The notes beneath the pieces are model-generated. The model was not told the origin of the DNA and searched no databases. It saw only the letters and a list, made by a program, of their open reading frames with translations. Of a stretch of DNA of 32,612 nt, positions 14,876-22,845 are shown in pieces. Source of the stretch: a virus; IMG/VR virus record IMGVR_UViG_3300031565_000210, positions 1 through 32,612 of that record. The stretch is one strand, 5' to 3'. Position 1 is the stretch's first letter. Each line of letters starts with the position of its first letter. A program made the translations under genes and the position numbers.

Positions 14876-15321
14876 TTTTTCGAAAATTCCTTGAATATCG
14901 GAGTCTTTAGAAGTCCTCCTAATTTGGTAAAAAAAGCCTTTACATCTTCGTGCTCTGTCAGAACCTTTAATATGTCAAGTATAGAATCTACTGGGAATAA
15001 TTCAGGATTCTTCAAATCTTCCACCTTCACATTAATGATACTGGCAATGAATTCCATACATTGGTCTTCGGCATAGGGAAAACTTACTATAAGCAGACCT
15101 GCCAGGACACCGGGATTCATCTCTAACTTTCCTACTTCTTTCCCTAAGCCAGCAGCACCTACTGCCAATATCCTCCCCAGTTTAAAAACATCTGCAACTC
15201 CCAAACGCCTCAGTTTATATTGCCTGCCTCTAATAGTCACAGTTGGAGCTTCGCCTACAAAAGCTTCTACCTCATCAAATTCTCTCTTCTCCAGTTTCTT
15301 AATCGGTTTTTCTTCAGGCAT
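14869..15321 (-). CDS. Tail assembly chaperone, first frame (gpG-like), 150 aa
   Basis: The protein starts MPEEKPIKKLEKREFDEVEA and has a small beta part (TVTIRGRQYKLRRLGVADVF) followed by helices, the usual form of gpG-like chaperones that coat the tape measure protein during tail assembly. It ends FKEFSKKV then TAG. The last codons TCG AAA AAG lie at the slip site for the -1 frame. GGAGGGCAATTGA precedes the ATG. Confidence 0.85.
   Translation of the reverse strand: MPEEKPIKKLEKREFDEVEAFVGEAPTVTIRGRQYKLRRLGVADVFKLGRILAVGAAGLGKEVGKLEMNPGVLAGLLIVSFPYAEDQCMEFIASIINVKVEDLKNPELFPVDSILDILKVLTEHEDVKAFFTKLGGLLKTPIFKEFSKKV
14874..14886 (-). promoter_or_regulatory. Programmed -1 frameshift site
   Basis: On the minus strand the sequence is TTTTCGAAAAAGG, read TTT TCG AAA AAG G in the first frame. 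The -1 frame continues GGT TTA GAT into the conserved second chaperone frame. The five-A run allows Lys tRNAs to slip by one base, though the site is not a perfect X-XXY-YYZ heptamer. The first frame stops at TAG five bases later. Confidence 0.75.
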
Positions 15322-15348
15322 TCAATTGCCCTCCTCATTTAATTTCTA

Positions 15349-16677
15349 TTATAAATTCGGCCATCGTACTTCCCAAGGTTCTGTATCTAAATTACCAGGA
15401 TCATAGTGTCCGGTAAATACTATTGCTGGAACTGCTTCATCTCTTGGCGCAGTAGCCAAAGAAAATCCGGCATCAGCAAGAGCATTCTTGACCATGCAAA
15501 TAACTGGTTTATCCTTACCACTTACATTTCCGACAATAGCTACATTGTCAATATAATCCGTATCCCCAATTTCTCCACCAGTAATGGTAGTATGATCTCC
15601 AGCTGTAGCAAGTTCATAAGTGTAATTGACAACGACTTCGTCATCGGTAGTAAGATTAGACATAAATACGATCGAACCCTTTGCTACTCCACCAGCAGCC
15701 GATTTATCTCCTCCGTCCAATTTCACAACATAACCGATTTGACCCGCAATTATTTGAGCAGCGGTAGGATAATCTACTTTCTCAAGTTCAAAAGAATCAA
15801 TATAGATAATATCAGTTTCAACTGGTGCTGTTACAGAAGTTAATGTAATAGTCGCACTTGTTCCACTGGCCAAAAATGTTATAACGTAAACAACCCAATC
15901 TGTAGTTGGAGTAATAGCTTTCGAACCATCATCACAAGCAAGAGTTACAGCACCTCCAGCCCACACATCCATTTTTACTGCAATCTGCAATCGGTAATAT
16001 TCCCCTGCCACTAAATTGGTTAATACCGCTCCATTTGCACCTGCTAAAGTCAAAAAAGTTTTTTCAGTAGTTGAACCAACTTTACCAGTAAATTTCAAAC
16101 AATTCCCAGGATATCCGCCTGTTGCTATTACAGGGGCATCATAGAAAGCATCTTCTGCCCAGTCTCCGATTCCATCAACGAATCCTTTATTATTTGCTGC
16201 CTTAACTCCTACAAATCTTGAAGCATATTTCTTACTCCGATTCTGTAGAACCATCTTCCCTGTTCTCGTTCCGTTTGCTGGCCCTTCTACATAAATCTTT
16301 TCAGAATTTTCTATAATATCATTCTGGTCTAGGTCAAATTCTGCTTGGTCAAGACCGGCTATATGTTCAAGTTCGATATATCCACGATCTGATTGATCCG
16401 CTCCGGCAATAGCTGCAATTAAATTCTCTACAGATAATTCAAGCAAATTAGCTGTGATTTGAGGATTGACTTCTGTGACTCTCTTCATTCCCTTGACCGC
16501 ACCTTTCAAACCATCTGCTTCGATATTCTTAGTAACCCTGTTCAAGTTGAATTCATTACCACCTCGGGTAGCCCCTAGTAATCTTTGGGTTGCCAGACCG
16601 TAGTTCAAATAAACTGCTCCGGCATCGATTACGATTCTCTCCGGAGTTTTACTTGATATTCCTGTTTTAACTGTCAT
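15349..16677 (-). CDS. Major tail protein with inserted carbohydrate-binding-like domain, 442 aa
   Basis: Placed just before the tail chaperones, as major tail (tube) proteins are. Residues 1-150 and about 304-442 form the tube-type protein (RIVIDAGAVYLNYGLATQRL and IVFMSNLTTDDEVVVNYTYE). Between them, at about 165-303, sits a jelly-roll-like domain with GIGDWAEDAF, VLTNLVAGEYYRLQIAVK, GGAVTLACDDGSK and ATITLTSV. A similar domain is inserted in the connector gene at 17889. Inserted domains of this kind decorate the outside of the tube. AACGAGGTGATAAAAA precedes the ATG. Confidence 0.85.
   Translation of the reverse strand: MTVKTGISSKTPERIVIDAGAVYLNYGLATQRLLGATRGGNEFNLNRVTKNIEADGLKGAVKGMKRVTEVNPQITANLLELSVENLIAAIAGADQSDRGYIELEHIAGLDQAEFDLDQNDIIENSEKIYVEGPANGTRTGKMVLQNRSKKYASRFVGVKAANNKGFVDGIGDWAEDAFYDAPVIATGGYPGNCLKFTGKVGSTTEKTFLTLAGANGAVLTNLVAGEYYRLQIAVKMDVWAGGAVTLACDDGSKAITPTTDWVVYVITFLASGTSATITLTSVTAPVETDIIYIDSFELEKVDYPTAAQIIAGQIGYVVKLDGGDKSAAGGVAKGSIVFMSNLTTDDEVVVNYTYELATAGDHTTITGGEIGDTDYIDNVAIVGNVSGKDKPVICMVKNALADAGFSLATAPRDEAVPAIVFTGHYDPGNLDTEPWEVRWPNL
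15769..16185 (-). other. Jelly-roll-like inserted domain (copy in major tail protein)
   Basis: Residues about 165-303 of the major tail protein. It shares the order GDW, LTNL-x2-G-x2-YR, W-x-GG-x-VT-x-(K/A)CD, ATIT and (I/D)(D)(S/T)-x-E with residues 117-257 of the connector protein. The pattern resembles CBM_4_9-type carbohydrate-binding modules. The domain is absent from ordinary major tail proteins. Confidence 0.7.
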
Positions 16678-16704
16678 TTTTTATCACCTCGTTTCTTCTT
16701 TTAA

Positions 16705-17145
16705 TTAAACAGATAAATTTATATTTGTTCTTCTAATATATTTCACGGTATATAAAATAACTAAATGTTGAATGAACTCTTCTTCCTCCTCAATCATGTC
16801 GCTACTATCAAAAAATATTCTCACCCCTTCTGCCTCTTCTCCTGAAAGACTAAACTCATGCAGGTCCATTAGCCAGATTAGCCTATTCCTCATTTTGTTA
16901 ATTCGGGTCATTAGGCTACCCTTATCCCACAAATGGGTCTCCAGAGTCCCGGTTCCTAATAGAGGCATTAGGGGATCTACAAAAGGCCTGATTCCAAAAG
17001 TGATATAAGGGAATACATCTGACCTTAAGGCCCGACCAACCTGGATATTATTGTTGCCCATAATTCCTGCTAAATTACCTTCTAAGGTGTTATCAGCTCT
17101 TAGATAATCGAATATCTCGGCATTTATCGCTGCAATTACATCCAT
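16705..17145 (-). CDS. Tail terminator protein, 146 aa
   Basis: The start is the ATG at 17145 (MDVIAAINAEIFDYLRADNT), one base after the stop of the previous gene and seven to eight bases after AGGAAGAG. An upstream open extension to 17166 lacks a site. The protein has an N-terminal helix, DVFPYITFGIRP in the centre and an HLVILYTVKYI strand near the end, the form of tail terminator / DUF3168-like proteins that cap the tail tube and join it to the head. Position between gp10-like and major tail proteins agrees. Confidence 0.75.
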   Translation of the reverse strand: MDVIAAINAEIFDYLRADNTLEGNLAGIMGNNNIQVGRALRSDVFPYITFGIRPFVDPLMPLLGTGTLETHLWDKGSLMTRINKMRNRLIWLMDLHEFSLSGEEAEGVRIFFDSSDMIEEEEEFIQHLVILYTVKYIRRTNINLSV

Positions 17146-17146
17146 C

Positions 17147-17578
17147 TTAAAACCACTCTTCCTCAAGAAATTTCTTAATCATTGCCCTTGAATTTTCTAA
17201 AGTTACTCCCAGCCAGGGCCGGGCAGCCACATTTTCTGACCCAAACTCCAATTTTTTTCCATATTCTCCTATCTTTCCCCCCGTGCCTACATGCATCAAA
17301 AAGATATTTCCTGTTTCGGTTACTATAAAGAAAATTGAGCCGTGCAACCCACCATGCCAGATAACCGGTGGCTTTCCGGGAGCACTGGCTACGTGAACTC
17401 TGCCTCTTCGTATATATACCTTTCCAGTCCCCAGTTGGGATATTACCTCTCTGATCTCTCTGACTAAAAGCTCTCCTAAATCATTGAGCCGATCATTAGA
17501 AACCCGGTTTATAGCATCTGATACTTCCTTACCCTTCCAGGTTAATTTAAACTCATTCTTTCCTTTCAAATAAATCAA
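17147..17578 (-). CDS. HK97 gp10-like neck protein, 143 aa
   Basis: The central motifs HVASAPGKPPVIWHGGLHGS and FGSENVAARPWLGVTLE are typical of the HK97 gp10 / tail-completion family, which acts at the head-tail junction. The start is not ATG: TTG at 17578, or a second TTG at 17569, both overlap the previous gene's end, so coupling is likely. The N-terminal FKLTWKGKEV and the helix that follows fit the family. Confidence 0.85.
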   Translation of the reverse strand: MIYLKGKNEFKLTWKGKEVSDAINRVSNDRLNDLGELLVREIREVISQLGTGKVYIRRGRVHVASAPGKPPVIWHGGLHGSIFFIVTETGNIFLMHVGTGGKIGEYGKKLEFGSENVAARPWLGVTLENSRAMIKKFLEEEWF

Positions 17579-17876
17579 CTACCATTATCTTATTTTTTAA
17601 GAGCTTGGGATCGACATATTTAACGTCAAAAATTCTACTCGTTCCCTTTAGCTTCACCCGGTGCTTTTCGATAATATTAGGGTGTTCAGTATAAAGACGG
17701 TAATCAGCAATCACCCCGGTCTTGTCGTAAGATATGCCTTCCCTTCCCCTTAAAGAATCAATTACTCCTCCGAACTCATCGGTCTCGGTCCAGGTAATTT
17801 CCTGTCCCTCGGCTGTAACCGCTCCTGCAGTTCTTTCTATCAGAATAAATCTTTTTCGGGGCCCGATAATCCTCAT
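17553..17876 (-). CDS. Head closure / head-tail joining protein, 107 aa
   Basis: A small beta-barrel-like protein starting MRIIGPRKRFILIERTAGAV and containing EITWTETDEFGGVIDSLRGR and VKLKGTSRIFDVKYVDPKLL. Size, strands and place between the connector and gp10-like genes match the head-tail joining (SPP1 gp16-like) family, which closes the head after packaging. AGTGAGGATTAAAA precedes the ATG. Confidence 0.75.
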   Translation of the reverse strand: MRIIGPRKRFILIERTAGAVTAEGQEITWTETDEFGGVIDSLRGREGISYDKTGVIADYRLYTEHPNIIEKHRVKLKGTSRIFDVKYVDPKLLKNKIMVVDLFERKE

Positions 17877-17888
17877 TTTTAATCCTCA

Positions 17889-19253
17889 CTAAGCTACTAA
17901 TATTGGGTTTCGATTAACATAGCGTTTCAGGTATCTATCGCATTCGATGATCCCGCTCAAGTATAATTCTCCTCCCCGGTCATAGGAATAGACCCGGCCC
18001 ATCGATTCCTTTTCAAATTCGTAATGTTCATATAGTGTCGGGTCATTCTCATCTCTGGCCAAGATTATGCAGGCATTTTTAATCGCCTGGGGACAGCTAT
18101 AATGGCCTATCGTACCTTTAATCTCTATATTCCTTTGTCCTTTAGGGAAATAACCGTTAAGATAAAATTCCGACGGCTCCATAAGTGAGCCCGGTTCGTG
18201 TGTAATGCCCAGTGGATTCCGGTAGATGCAATCATCATCGTAGTCCCAGTTGGTTATAATCGATACGACATCCGCCTCTACCAGTGTGGCTTTAAGTGGC
18301 TGCTCTAGAGTAAAGATAGACTTTCCGCTCTCATCGGTTGCAGTATTTCCCAAGATCCTACTGCCCCATAGATTGTTTACTCGTTCTGAGTCGTCTTTGA
18401 TTCCCAGATAATTGTTTTTATAATAATCTGCATTAACAGAAATGGTTAGAGTAACTGTGTATCCCCCTGCTACTCCGGTATATTGGACAAATTCCAGAGT
18501 ATCGATCCATAATTCATCAGCGGGTTCTTCATTCCCTCCTGTTGGAGCAGAAGCACAATCGATAGTTATGGTTGCATCAATGCCAGTTGCTGTAAAATCA
18601 AAAACTGTCTGAACAAATTCTGTAGTTAAATCTGGTAGATCTTTACTTTGCCCATCACACTTTATGGTTACCTTTCCACCATTCCAGCTAGCACCTTTCT
18701 TAGCATAGATTGTGATTCTATACTTCTTTCCTACTTCTAAATTAGTTAAAATAGTCCCTAATTTACCATCCAATTTTAAAAGATTGGTTGAAGGAGTAGC
18801 ACCTACTAAATATTTACCGCCATTTCCAGTTTGGCCACCTTCAGTGCTACTCAAAACGCCACCAGTCAAGGCATCCCAATCACCGATATTAATGGTAAAA
18901 GCCTTATTATCAGCCACATTATCACCAACAAACAAGCTAGCACTCGTTATATCCGTCCCAGTTTTATCTATGGTGGGAATTTCGATTTCGCTTATAGCCA
19001 TATAGTTAATCGATAATATTTTCTGCCTGATGGGAAGAAATAGCCTATCCCTGCCATTCCCATCAAGAAACTCATGAAAGGTCTTAGGATGAAAATAGTC
19101 CTTGGTTATTCGCTCTACCTGGGCTTCCACCTCGTCTATGACTGCCTGCTGTTCTGGATCTCCGTATTCATCGGGCCAGTTATCAACATCATCCTCATGA
19201 ATATAATTTCCCATGGCTGTATGAGTCTTGGGTTTTTTTGGTTTTTTTGGCAT
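17889..19253 (-). CDS. Head-tail connector with inserted jelly-roll-like domain, 454 aa
   Basis: Ordinary connector (gp6-like) proteins are about 100-200 residues. Here the connector core seems to be residues 33-95 (DEVEAQVERITKDYFHPKTF...) and 336-454 (YFPKGQRNIEIKGTIGHYSC and PQAIKNACIILARDEND). Between them lies a jelly-roll-like domain (about 117-257), and a second, smaller beta segment (about 259-335) may be another insert. The first insert resembles the one in the major tail protein. The N-terminus is Lys/Pro-rich. The ribosome binding site is weak (GAGTGATC). The gene follows the strong hairpin at 19298-19332, so it may rely on readthrough or a promoter I cannot see. Confidence 0.78.
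   Translation of the reverse strand: MPKKPKKPKTHTAMGNYIHEDDVDNWPDEYGDPEQQAVIDEVEAQVERITKDYFHPKTFHEFLDGNGRDRLFLPIRQKILSINYMAISEIEIPTIDKTGTDITSASLFVGDNVADNKAFTINIGDWDALTGGVLSSTEGGQTGNGGKYLVGATPSTNLLKLDGKLGTILTNLEVGKKYRITIYAKKGASWNGGKVTIKCDGQSKDLPDLTTEFVQTVFDFTATGIDATITIDCASAPTGGNEEPADELWIDTLEFVQYTGVAGGYTVTLTISVNADYYKNNYLGIKDDSERVNNLWGSRILGNTATDESGKSIFTLEQPLKATLVEADVVSIITNWDYDDDCIYRNPLGITHEPGSLMEPSEFYLNGYFPKGQRNIEIKGTIGHYSCPQAIKNACIILARDENDPTLYEHYEFEKESMGRVYSYDRGGELYLSGIIECDRYLKRYVNRNPILVA
18483..18905 (-). other. Jelly-roll-like inserted domain (copy in connector)
   Basis: Residues about 117-257 of the connector protein: INIGDWDALTGG, GTILTNLEVGKKYRITIYAK, WNGGKVTIKCDGQSK, IDATITIDCA and ELWIDTLEF. 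It matches the insert in the major tail protein in order and spacing and resembles CBM_4_9-type modules. Confidence 0.7.
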
Positions 19254-19297
19254 TTCAGATCACTCGCAATCTATTTAATTCAATCCACTTACAAAAG

Positions 19298-19332
19298 TTT
19301 AAAGGGGCTGTTTTCGGAACAGCCCCTTTAAA
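19298..19332 (-). terminator. Perfect 15-bp hairpin after the capsid gene block
   Basis: TTTAAAGGGGCTGTT (19298-19312) pairs perfectly with AACAGCCCCTTTAAA (19318-19332) around a 5-base loop. On the minus strand it follows the stop of the decoration-like gene by about 13 bases. The T-rich tail is within the stem base and a short TTTT follows, so it can terminate or at least reduce transcription between the head and tail genes. Confidence 0.8.
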
Positions 19333-19344
19333 ATGCCTTTGTTG

Positions 19345-20172
19345 TTATGGACTAATCTGTAACATTACTAAAGCTGCCAACCCCGGAGGGAGAATAAAAC
19401 CAGCTCGCTGTTTATATTTATCATAGTCATCAGTACTACCGAAGACTTGGATTGTCCCATCATACCTAAAGTAAACATCACGATACTGTCCATTACTGGT
19501 ACTCCCTGCCTGAAGGGCGACCCAGACAGGCCCCCAAGTTTGAACCCAAAAGTATTTATCTTTAGCACTGACGTAAGCTGCGGCCAATCCAGCAAAGGAT
19601 TCAGTAGTCCTAGTCCCTAATCTTAAATCACTATATGGATTATGATAAACTTCACAGCCCTGTTCATCATCTACTATTCTTCCTACTGGGCCATCCAAAT
19701 CTAATATGAGATCTGCGGTTTCACAGAGATTATTACCAACAATTAATCTATGTGGACAATCAGCATTATCAGGAGCATCACCAGGATTTCCATAAATGGT
19801 AATATACCCACCTTTTAGAGCATCTTTAGCATAAGCTTTCTCTGCAAATGTAATTTGTGTATCGGTTGCCTTTAAAGCACCCTTACAGTCACTAAAAAAT
19901 GCTATCTCTGGGTAGATGGCGCTTCCTTGACCCGTATAACAAATTCCACCTGATTTTGCATAACGGAATACTCTACCATCGGGGGTTATCCTCCGACTAC
20001 CAATTACATAATTTTGAACATCACTTACTTCATAAAGACCTTGAACAGGCTTGCCTGGAAGCAAACCGCCTTGAATTATGTCACAATCGATCCCATGCTC
20101 AAAAGCTTCCTGGATTATCCTGCTCCAATCTTGTCCTATATCTCTATCTATTGCACTTAGATCCCTTTTCAT
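19345..20172 (-). CDS. Probable capsid decoration or structural protein, 275 aa
   Basis: Residues 50-110 show SRRITPDGRVFRYAKSGGIC, a Gly- and Tyr-rich style seen in unnamed virion proteins that follow major capsid genes in many uncultured phages. The rest is beta-rich with KYFWVQTWGPVWVALQAGS near residue 207 and ends in PPGLAALVMLQISP. There is no signal peptide. The ATG follows GAGGTGAAATAA, and the 91-residue gene ends just before it. A decoration or head-fibre role is inferred from position after the capsid gene. Confidence 0.6.
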   Translation of the reverse strand: MKRDLSAIDRDIGQDWSRIIQEAFEHGIDCDIIQGGLLPGKPVQGLYEVSDVQNYVIGSRRITPDGRVFRYAKSGGICYTGQGSAIYPEIAFFSDCKGALKATDTQITFAEKAYAKDALKGGYITIYGNPGDAPDNADCPHRLIVGNNLCETADLILDLDGPVGRIVDDEQGCEVYHNPYSDLRLGTRTTESFAGLAAAYVSAKDKYFWVQTWGPVWVALQAGSTSNGQYRDVYFRYDGTIQVFGSTDDYDKYKQRAGFILPPGLAALVMLQISP

Positions 20173-20173
20173 T

Positions 20174-20449
20174 TTATTTCACCTCACTTAACCTATTAAT
20201 TAATTCTTTCTTCTTAATATGTTTATCAAATTCGATTCCTTTTTCCTTAGCTATTTTCTTTAGCTTGAAAAAATTCATCACTTCATATTCTGATAAGTCT
20301 TTAACTACACTTATAAAGGGCAGTTTGCCTGCTGCCTCTGCAAATTTAGAATCGGTCGTCTTCCTAATTTCATTTCGAGCGAGATAATACCTTACCCCGC
20401 CCGAAAAAATATCTCGTGAACCTGCCCGGTTGATTATCTTATATCGCAT
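20174..20449 (-). CDS. Small head protein with SAP/HeH-like C-terminus, 91 aa
   Basis: The N-terminal half is beta-rich (MRYKIINRAGSRDIFSGGVR...) and the C-terminal 40 residues form a helix-extended-helix pattern, FFKLKKIAKEKGIEFDKHIK then KKELINRL, resembling SAP/HeH DNA-binding motifs. Such short proteins are common between capsid and connector genes in siphophages. It lies 16 bases after the capsid gene. The role is not known. Confidence 0.65.
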   Translation of the reverse strand: MRYKIINRAGSRDIFSGGVRYYLARNEIRKTTDSKFAEAAGKLPFISVVKDLSEYEVMNFFKLKKIAKEKGIEFDKHIKKKELINRLSEVK

Positions 20450-20465
20450 AGTTATTCCCCTTCAT

Positions 20466-21584
20466 TTAGCCATGAGTCACATTTACCAAGATTACCGCTG
20501 CCTCTGGGTTTTCCACTGCTATGTCTATCTTAAGGTTGTAGAAAACATATTGGCCCTGGTCTTCTGGGGCTCGCTTGCTCTCTAAAGTTAGTTCTTTCTG
20601 GATGCCGATGATAAAATTGTCCTTAGGAGTTAAAATGACATCGGCATATATATTGCCAGCCTCTCCAGCCTCGTAGTCTTCCTGCCCGTCAAGAGTCCCA
20701 TCCACTTTTGCATAGGTAATAGGCATAAGTGGTACTGAGGCAATAGGTACAGTCCTATAGGGGAGATCTACTTCACCCAAAAGGGCTTTATCCCCTAAGA
20801 TAGTTGCTCGATTAGCTAAGGCCTCGGCATAATCATTGGGAATGATATCGTTGCAGAAGAATCTTAGGTTTTTGAGTCCCACTAATTTATACTTGGAAGG
20901 CATAACCGCTAACATCTTGGAAAACTTGAATTCCCAGTCTCCGGTATAAGTACCATCCGCCCCTTCTTTAAGTCTCTCGGCTATCTTACCTTCCATGGTA
21001 AAGTCACCGTCATGCCCAGTTAAGTCAAGGGAAGCATCCAGAAGGGTTGCTTTTTCTGCCGGTAAAACCCCAGACTTGAGGAGCTCGGAATGTCCGACTA
21101 AAAGTTTGTATCTAAAACCTCCCCACAAGCTTCTTATATCCGAATTGGCAAATCCAGGATGGGAACAGTAGGCTGCCTCATCTATCTCATTGGCTACCTT
21201 CTTGGCTATTATCTTCATCAGATGATCCGCAAAGGCCTGTCCTTCGATACCCTCTTCCAGGTCATCATCATAGATTACTACCGCACCCCGCACCTTCTGT
21301 GCTTGCAAGGTGACCTTGCCTTCTGCAAACTCTTTTAGATAGTCTGTAGAAGCGAATTTAGCCGCCGGCTTTAAAAACCTGGTTCCAGCCTTAAACCCCA
21401 GATACCTTAAGTTCTTCTCGACCTTTTCCATCTTCACGATCCGGGCATTGTTCTTCCAAAAGGATTGATCCACTATGTAGTCGATGAACTTATCGGCTTC
21501 TTCTGGAAGCAGATCGATAGCCGGTAAAGCCTTCATGGCTTTCATAAAGTTCTTCTTATTCAATAATTCTTTATTAGTTATCAT
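20466..21584 (-). CDS. Major capsid protein (HK97-fold), 372 aa
   Basis: Full frame 375 residues from GTG at 21593. The ATG at 21584 has better spacing from GAGGTG, so I start there (MITNKELLNKKNFMKAMKAL). Segments RYLGFKAGTRFLKPAAKFAS, KVTLQAQKVRGAVVIYDDDL and KNLRFFCNDIIPNDYAEALA give the usual order of an HK97-fold capsid protein (N-arm, E-loop and spine helix, A-domain). It follows the protease and scaffold-like genes, as expected. An N-terminal scaffold arm seems to be encoded by the separate upstream gene. Confidence 0.88.
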   Translation of the reverse strand: MITNKELLNKKNFMKAMKALPAIDLLPEEADKFIDYIVDQSFWKNNARIVKMEKVEKNLRYLGFKAGTRFLKPAAKFASTDYLKEFAEGKVTLQAQKVRGAVVIYDDDLEEGIEGQAFADHLMKIIAKKVANEIDEAAYCSHPGFANSDIRSLWGGFRYKLLVGHSELLKSGVLPAEKATLLDASLDLTGHDGDFTMEGKIAERLKEGADGTYTGDWEFKFSKMLAVMPSKYKLVGLKNLRFFCNDIIPNDYAEALANRATILGDKALLGEVDLPYRTVPIASVPLMPITYAKVDGTLDGQEDYEAGEAGNIYADVILTPKDNFIIGIQKELTLESKRAPEDQGQYVFYNLKIDIAVENPEAAVILVNVTHG

Positions 21585-21614
21585 TTTTTTCACCTCGATT
21601 CTCTATCGTCGAAA

Positions 21615-22478
21615 TTATTCTTCTTCTTGTCCTATATTTGCGAAAGAAGGCCACGGTTCATCACTTTTCTTGACTTCTCCGTCTCCATCTTCTTCATCCT
21701 GACCCTCTATCTGTTTCTTAGTTCCCTTGGCTTTTTCCAAAGTCTCCAGCCTCTTGGTTAGCTCGGATATGCTCTTATCCTTTTCCCCTAAGTCTTTCCC
21801 CAGTTTTTCTATGGTATCGGTAGCATCTTTTATAGCGCTATCAAACTTTTCTTCTCGCTCTTTTTCCTTATCGGCTCTTTCTTTGTCTTCATCAGACTTT
21901 TTAAGAGCTTTTTTCTCTTCTTCAGAAAGGAGATCAGAAAGGATAGAAATAGCTTTTTTGGTCTCATCTCCCTTAGACAAGGCATCAGAAAGTATTTTGA
22001 TAGCCTTTTTAATCGCCTCCAGAGTGACCTTAGAGATCTTCTTTCCCGCTTTCTCTAAGTCTTCGTCCGATCTCTTTGCGGGATAGGGATAGGGGTAGGG
22101 TTTAGCAGCATATTTAGCCAGTAATGCCACGGCATCCTGTAAATCTTTTGAGAAATCACCTTTGTATTTATTTAAAATATTTAGTGCACCTTTGATGGCA
22201 TTAATGGCCTCGGGAGTAAGCTTCTTCAAAAGCTCAATCTGCTCCTCAGCAAAATTCTCTTGGTCATTGGTTAAACTTTTATAAATTTCTATCAGTTCGT
22301 TCATCTCGAGTTTTCCCTCCTTAATTAAATTTTTGGTATCAGAATCATCCTGGTCTTTATCAGCTGACTTCTGCATATCCTCTTTATCTTTTTTAATAAT
22401 TAGAAATTTTCGTTTTATCGCCGGAATATCAACTAGACTAATTTCGTCCACATCGATATCTATAAGTTGCCTCGGCAT
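21615..22478 (-). CDS. Scaffold-like protein with XkdF C-terminal remnant, 287 aa
   Basis: Residues 1-30 (DVDEISLVDIPAIKRKFLII) match the segment that usually follows the catalytic core of XkdF-type prohead proteases (EISLVD-x-PA). The rest is a long helical, Lys/Glu-rich protein with a PYPYPYP stretch near 127 and a coiled coil at about 190-255, ending acidic. That is the form of a capsid scaffolding protein, which is degraded by the protease during maturation. The start follows GGAAGGTGATTTAG. Upstream is a 367-base untranslated leader with a promoter and two terminators. Confidence 0.75.
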   Translation of the reverse strand: MPRQLIDIDVDEISLVDIPAIKRKFLIIKKDKEDMQKSADKDQDDSDTKNLIKEGKLEMNELIEIYKSLTNDQENFAEEQIELLKKLTPEAINAIKGALNILNKYKGDFSKDLQDAVALLAKYAAKPYPYPYPAKRSDEDLEKAGKKISKVTLEAIKKAIKILSDALSKGDETKKAISILSDLLSEEEKKALKKSDEDKERADKEKEREEKFDSAIKDATDTIEKLGKDLGEKDKSISELTKRLETLEKAKGTKKQIEGQDEEDGDGEVKKSDEPWPSFANIGQEEE

Positions 22479-22510
22479 CTAAATCACCTTCCTATTGACC
22501 AGGTGTCCGC

Positions 22511-22575
22511 AAAAACAAAAAAAAGCGGACGCCCAAGCCAAAATATTTTTCAATTTATCAGCTTAAGCGTCCGCT
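22511..22575 (-). terminator. Second tandem intrinsic terminator in capsid leader
   Basis: AGCGGACGC (22524-22532) pairs with GCGTCCGCT (22567-22575), with an inner AAGC/GCTT continuation, and on the minus strand is followed by a T-rich run. It lies only about 30 bases before the scaffold gene start, leaving no room for a promoter, so the scaffold gene must be reached by readthrough or antitermination. Confidence 0.85.
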
Positions 22576-22623
22576 AAACGAACCTTAACTTACTAAACTT
22601 GCTTAAATATTAGATTTTAAAAT

Positions 22624-22675
22624 AAAAAAAGGCGCTTCAAACTTTCTAATAATTTTAGAAAAGCTTAAAGCGCCT
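22624..22675 (-). terminator. First tandem intrinsic terminator in capsid leader
   Basis: AGGCGCTT (22630-22637) pairs with AAGCGCCT (22668-22675), with an inner imperfect CTTTCT/AGAAAAG stem, followed on the minus strand by seven T. A transcript from the promoter at 22733-22761 would give an RNA of about 100 bases ending here. Confidence 0.85.
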
Positions 22676-22732
22676 CGCTTTAACTTCTGAACATTATCTG
22701 ATTTCACAAGCCGTATTTTATTTTCCGTAATT

Positions 22733-22761
22733 ATAATACTAAATTATCTTTATTTTGTCAA
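22733..22761 (-). promoter_or_regulatory. Sigma-70-type promoter upstream of capsid leader
   Basis: On the minus strand TTGACA (22756-22761) is perfect, the spacer is 17 bases and the -10 box is TATTAT (22733-22738). It lies 85 bases after the protease stop and before both terminators, so it drives the leader RNA and, when the terminators are overcome, the scaffold and capsid genes. Confidence 0.85.
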
Positions 22762-22845
22762 ATAGTCTTGTAATTAAAAGAAGGTATTATTAATATATAA
22801 TATTTTTTCTTCTAACTACCCCACTAAAGTTTACACTAACTGTAA

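Larger units (their letters stand above)
22479..22845 (-). other. Long untranslated leader between protease and scaffold genes
   Basis: This 367-base region has no credible ORF. From upstream to downstream on the minus strand it holds a consensus promoter (22733-22761), a first intrinsic terminator (22624-22675), a short AT-rich spacer, a second terminator (22511-22575) and, 14 bases beyond the second stem, another GCGGAC copy (22505-22510) able to pair with the terminator stem. The 5' leader of a transcript starting near 22726 is about 245 bases long. Confidence 0.75.
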
